This document shows, in pieces, positions 60,557-64,000 of a DNA stretch of 64,000 nt. The notes below the pieces were generated by a model. That model ran no database searches, was not told where the DNA came from, and saw only the letters and a program-made list of their open reading frames with translations. Source of the DNA: Mycobacterium sp. GA-1841 (GTDB taxonomy: Bacteria > Actinomycetota > Actinomycetes > Mycobacteriales > Mycobacteriaceae); the NCBI RefSeq assembly GCF_001954135.1, contig NZ_MBEQ01000067.1, positions 1-64,000 on the forward strand, read 5' to 3'. Each line of letters opens with the position of its first letter. Position 1 is the stretch's first letter. The position numbers were made by a program, and so were the translations under genes.

Positions 60557-61837
60557 ATGAAGTTCGTGTTGTCATTCTATGGAACGCGTGGTGACGTCGA
60601 GCCTGGTATTGCTGTCGGCCGCGAGTTGTTGCGACGCGGCCACGACGTGCGCCTGGCGGTCCCACCGGATCTCGTGGACTTTGCCGAAACAACAGGGCTT
60701 CCGGCGGTTCCCTGCGGGCCAGAGGTACGTGTGTGGCAAGACGTCAACCGCGACTTCTGGTCACGTTTCTTGAGGAACTTCTGGAAGAACTTCTGGAAGT
60801 TCGGCGAGCTGAAGACGTTGCTGCGCGAGGATTGGCGGCTGCTGACCGAATGCTGGGAGGATGTCGGCTCGACCCAAAAGGACCTGGCACATGATGCCGA
60901 TTTGTTGTTCACCGGCGTGCTCGGCGAGGAGTCGGCCGGCAATGTCGCAGAGTTCTACGACTTGCCGTTGGCGACGCTGCACGTGTTTCCGATCCGGGCC
61001 AACGGCCAACTTTTCCCAGGCCTGCCGGCGCGGTTCGGCCGTACTCTGATGCGGGCGTCCGAGTGGCTCGGTTGGCCGATGTTGAAAGGGTTCGACGATC
61101 GCCAGCGGCGTGAACTGGGCCTCTCGAAGGCTACTGGCCCCTCGCCGTGGCGAATCGCCGCTCGTGGAAGTTTGGAAATACAGGCCTATGACGCCGTTTG
61201 CATGCCCGGTCTATCGGATGAGTGGGCTCCATGGTCAGAGCAAAGGCCGTTCGTCGGGGCGTTGACGTTGGACTTGCGTACGGATTCCGACGACGACGTT
61301 GCCTCCTGGATCGCCGCCGGAACGCCGCCGATCTGCTTCGGCTTCGGCAGCATGCCGGTCGCTTCTTCCTCAGACACACTCACGATGATCAGCACGGTAT
61401 GTGAACAGCTGGGGGAGCGGGCCCTGGTGTGCGCGGGTTCGAGCGACTTCAGCCACGTTCCGTCCTTTCACAACGTCAAAGTGGTGGACACGATGAACTA
61501 CGGCGCCGCATTCCCGGCATGCCGGGCGGTCGTACACCATGGCGGTGCGGGCACCACCGCTGCGAGCTTGCGTGCGGGGGTGCCCACATTGATCCTCTCG
61601 ACCGACCTTGACCAGACCTTGTGGGGTTCTCGGATAAAACGTCTCAAAGTAGGTACTGCTCGGCGTTTTTCGGCTACGACCGCGAAGACCTTGACAGCAG
61701 ATCTGCGCAAGATCCTCGAACCTCGATATGCCATTCGAGCCGGTGAGGTCGCCGCCCAGATGACAAAGCCCACCGACAGCGTGGTCCTCACCGCCGATCT
61801 CCTCGAAAAATTCGCCCGGCTCAAGCGGGCCGGCTGA
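60557..61837 (+). CDS. UGT-type glycosyltransferase (GPL Gtf-like), copy 1
   Basis: 426 residues of the GT1 family, GT-B fold. N-terminal MKFVLSFYGTRGDVEPGIAVGRELLRRGHDV. C-terminal donor-site block VVDTMNYGAAFPACRAVVHHGGAGTTAASLRAGVP, with the His-His-Gly-Gly-x-Gly-Thr-Thr nucleotide-phosphate motif. This family transfers deoxyhexoses in glycopeptidolipid synthesis (Gtf1-Gtf3 of M. smegmatis). ATG 60557 is the first in the frame. It precedes a close paralogue by 45 bases. Confidence 0.93.
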   Translation: MKFVLSFYGTRGDVEPGIAVGRELLRRGHDVRLAVPPDLVDFAETTGLPAVPCGPEVRVWQDVNRDFWSRFLRNFWKNFWKFGELKTLLREDWRLLTECWEDVGSTQKDLAHDADLLFTGVLGEESAGNVAEFYDLPLATLHVFPIRANGQLFPGLPARFGRTLMRASEWLGWPMLKGFDDRQRRELGLSKATGPSPWRIAARGSLEIQAYDAVCMPGLSDEWAPWSEQRPFVGALTLDLRTDSDDDVASWIAAGTPPICFGFGSMPVASSSDTLTMISTVCEQLGERALVCAGSSDFSHVPSFHNVKVVDTMNYGAAFPACRAVVHHGGAGTTAASLRAGVPTLILSTDLDQTLWGSRIKRLKVGTARRFSATTAKTLTADLRKILEPRYAIRAGEVAAQMTKPTDSVVLTADLLEKFARLKRAG

Positions 61838-61882
61838 TCTGATGGGGCAACGGACAGCGAACGCACCAGCACCGAGTCCGCG

Positions 61883-63154
61883 ATGAAATTCGCGTTGGCA
61901 AGTTACGGAACCCGTGGCGACATCGAGCCGTGCGTCGCGGTCGGCCGTGAGCTGTTGCGCCGCGGACACGACGTGCATATGGCCGTACCGCCTGATCTCA
62001 TCGGGTTCGTCGAAGCGGCCGGCCCCACGGCGGTCGCCTACGGCCCGGATCTGCAGGCGGTGCTGGATGCGCACCGCAGTTTCTGGACGCATTTCTTCCG
62101 GAATTTCTGGAAGGTGCGTGAGCTCATTGAATTGCGCCGTGAGGTGGTCGAACCTTTCTTGGAGTCCTGGAAGGACATCATCTCCACCCTCACCTCAGTG
62201 GCCGAGGGCGCCGACCTGCTGTTCACCGGCGTGAATTTCGAGGATGCTGCAGGCAATGTCGCGGAGTATTACGACATCCCGTTGGCCACCCTGCACCTGT
62301 TCCCGTTGCGGGCCAACGGGCATTTTGTGCCGTTTCTGCCTGCGCCCCTGGGCCGTTCGACGATGAAGGTCTCGGAGTGGGTGGCGTGGCGCCTCGCCAA
62401 GAAGGTCGAGGAGGTACAACGCGGCGAACTGGCCCTGCCAAGGGCCGACGCGCCTTCGCCGTGGCGCCTCACCCGACGCGGCTGCCTCGAGATCCAGGGA
62501 TATGACGGGGCGTGCTTTCCCGGGCTGGCTGCCGAATGGGCTCAATGGTCAGGTCAGCGGCCCTTTGTCGGCGCACTGACGATGGACCTGCCCGCCGATA
62601 CCGATGACGAGGTCGCATCATGGATCGCAGCGGGGACGCCACCGATCTTCTTCGGCTTCGGGAGCTTGCCGGTGCATTCCGCCGCCCATCTTCTCGAGAT
62701 GATCACCTCCACCTGTGCGCAGTTGGGGGAGCGAGCCCTCGTGTGTGCCGGCGGCACCGATTTCAGTAAGCTCCCGCGCTCAGACGACGTCAAAGTGGTG
62801 AACGCAATGAACTATTCGGCGATTTTCCCGACTTGCCGGGCGGTCGTGCATCATGGCGGCACCGGCACCACAGCCGCCGGCCTGCGCGCCGGTGTACCGG
62901 CCTTGATCCTGTCGACCGATCTCGACCAGACGCTGTGGGGGAGGCGGGTCAAACAACTGAAAGTCGGTTCGTCCCGCCGGCTCTCGTCCACCACCGGCAA
63001 GACGCTGGTGGAAGATCTGCGGACTGTTCTCGAACCGCGATATGCGGTGGGTGCCCGCCAGTTGGCGACACAGATGATCAAACCCGCAGACAGCGTCACC
63101 ACCGCTGCTGATCTCGTCGAGGAGTTCGCCGCCCGCCGTCGGCTACGCCGGTGA
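61883..63154 (+). CDS. UGT-type glycosyltransferase (GPL Gtf-like), copy 2
   Basis: 423 residues, clearly a tandem paralogue of the preceding gene (shared YGTRGDxEP, ADLLFTGV, FPLRANG/FPIRANG and HHGGxGTTAA blocks). The donor-site block reads VVHHGGTGTTAAGLRAGVP. Divergence is spread through the acceptor-binding N-terminal half, suggesting different acceptors or donors. With copy 1 it would add two sugars to one lipid. It is convergent with the P450 gene, overlapping it by about 12 bases. Confidence 0.93.
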   Translation: MKFALASYGTRGDIEPCVAVGRELLRRGHDVHMAVPPDLIGFVEAAGPTAVAYGPDLQAVLDAHRSFWTHFFRNFWKVRELIELRREVVEPFLESWKDIISTLTSVAEGADLLFTGVNFEDAAGNVAEYYDIPLATLHLFPLRANGHFVPFLPAPLGRSTMKVSEWVAWRLAKKVEEVQRGELALPRADAPSPWRLTRRGCLEIQGYDGACFPGLAAEWAQWSGQRPFVGALTMDLPADTDDEVASWIAAGTPPIFFGFGSLPVHSAAHLLEMITSTCAQLGERALVCAGGTDFSKLPRSDDVKVVNAMNYSAIFPTCRAVVHHGGTGTTAAGLRAGVPALILSTDLDQTLWGRRVKQLKVGSSRRLSSTTGKTLVEDLRTVLEPRYAVGARQLATQMIKPADSVTTAADLVEEFAARRRLRR

Positions 63155-64000
63155 GTCGCGAGATACGTGGACATTGGCGGGACAATGCGCCGTCGTTGAA
63201 ACCACGGTGGTCGGTGCGGGGTCTCTGATCGCCCGGATGTGGATCATTCCGCCGCGATGCGGTACGAACGTGACGTGCTTCAACTTCTGCTTCTCGGCGG
63301 CAGCCGTGGTGGTGCTCAACTCGACCCTGCGCAAAATTTCGCGTAGTACGACGCGCATCTCGACACTGGCGAAGGTGGCACCGAGGCACCGACGGCTGCC
63401 TCCACCGAATGGCAGATATGCGGTAGGGCTGAGATTTACGCCAAGCATCCGATCCGGATCGAACCGCTCTGGAGCCGGATACAACTCGGCGTTTTGGTGC
63501 ACCAGCCCAATGCCCGGGTTGACTATGACTCCGGCGGGGACCCGGTATCCACCGATCTCGACCGGTTCCTTCAGCAGACGACCGGAACTGAAGATCACTG
63601 GACGGATTCGTAGAGTTTCTTTCACCACCGCGTCGAGGTACTCGTCACCGGCCGGATCACCCGCCGCGCTGGCATCAGCGGCCCGCACCGCTTTTGCCAG
63701 CACCGCCGGGTGCCGAATCAGCCGCTCGACGGCCCAGGCGATCGAAGCTGCCGTCGTCTCGTGGCCTGCGGCAATGAGAGTCATGAGCTGGTCGCGCAGT
63801 TCGTTGTCATCGAGTGTGCGTCCGTCATCGTCGGCAGCGCAGACCATCATTGCCAGCGCATCGGAACGACGGGCCAGATCGGGGTCGGCGCGCCGCTCCG
63901 CGATCTCGGCGTAGAGCAAGGCGTCAGCTTCGGCGAATCGTCTTCCCAACGCCTTCCAGGGGCCATGATGCCGCAGGTTCGGCTTCGCAATCGCCGGCGT
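63143..64000 (-). CDS. Cytochrome P450, 3' part (N-terminus beyond window)
   Basis: The minus-strand frame is open to the window end. It contains the I-helix AAGHETTA (near the middle), the K-helix KETLRIRP (ExxR) and the heme loop FGGGSRRCLGATFA with the Cys ligand. Late blocks (PVEIGGYRVPAGVIVNPGIGLVHQN) fit class I bacterial P450s. Its reductant partners are not seen. It may hydroxylate the lipid chain. The final 35 residues overlap the end of glycosyltransferase copy 2. Confidence 0.92.
   Translation of the reverse strand, partial: TPAIAKPNLRHHGPWKALGRRFAEADALLYAEIAERRADPDLARRSDALAMMVCAADDDGRTLDDNELRDQLMTLIAAGHETTAASIAWAVERLIRHPAVLAKAVRAADASAAGDPAGDEYLDAVVKETLRIRPVIFSSGRLLKEPVEIGGYRVPAGVIVNPGIGLVHQNAELYPAPERFDPDRMLGVNLSPTAYLPFGGGSRRCLGATFASVEMRVVLREILRRVELSTTTAAAEKQKLKHVTFVPHRGGMIHIRAIRDPAPTTVVSTTAHCPANVHVSRDSPA

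Overview
The window is high-GC DNA (about 65-70% in the core) from a rapidly growing mycobacterium (Mycobacterium/Mycolicibacterium). The basis is the gene order bcp-trpE-membrane protein-trpC-trpB-trpA-lgt ... pyk-tesB ... cydC-cydD-cydB-cydA ... cya, which follows M. tuberculosis Rv1608c-Rv1625c. As in fast growers such as M. smegmatis, gltBD and an amino-acid ABC transporter/sulfurtransferase/two-component/Dps block are interleaved. MmpS/MmpL, GAP-family and class III cyclase proteins fit the same group. Family and homologue assignments come from reading protein motifs and from memory; no search was run.

Layout. (1) 1-770: two coding fragments facing away from each other, probably remnants of a rearranged locus. 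(2) 774-4595: stand-alone ABC ATPase and FadR-type GntR regulator, divergent from a second-type leuA preceded by a Leu-rich leader peptide and a hairpin; then bcp. (3) 4658-12263: trpE/membrane protein/trpC/trpB/trpA/lgt operon; Lgt carries a roughly 540-residue acidic tail with a perfect 173-bp internal repeat. (4) 12264-13629: a 290-bp palindromic repeat element and two small membrane proteins. (5) 13715-22725: gltBD, pyk, tesB and a DUF4190-like protein. (6) 22736-29083: cydABDC on the minus strand and a DUF308 protein. (7) 29258-38142: polar amino-acid ABC transporter, 3-mercaptopyruvate-type sulfurtransferase, NarL-family two-component system, DUF2339 protein, Dps behind a Fur-like palindrome, and a membrane adenylate cyclase.

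(8) 38362 to the end is accessory: a glycolipid synthesis and export island. It has MmpS-MmpL-MmpL, a hemophore-like secreted protein, an HxxxDG acyltransferase, a methyltransferase, a sulfotransferase-like protein, a GAP-family exporter, an ECF transporter (fused S-A-A protein plus T protein), a sugar C-methyltransferase with a CmcI-type methyltransferase, a CDP-6-deoxyhexose operon (rfbF-rfbG-rfbC with an unrecognised low-GC gene and a methyltransferase), two tandem UGT-type glycosyltransferases and a P450 cut by the window end.

Working model for the island (inference): glucose-1-phosphate is converted to a CDP-4-keto-6-deoxy sugar, epimerised and possibly C-methylated. The sugar is transferred by the UGT enzymes to a lipid made elsewhere, since no polyketide synthase or NRPS lies in the window. 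The product is then acylated, methylated and perhaps sulfated, and exported by MmpS/MmpL/GAP. The gene set resembles glycopeptidolipid and lipooligosaccharide loci but matches neither canonical arrangement that I know.
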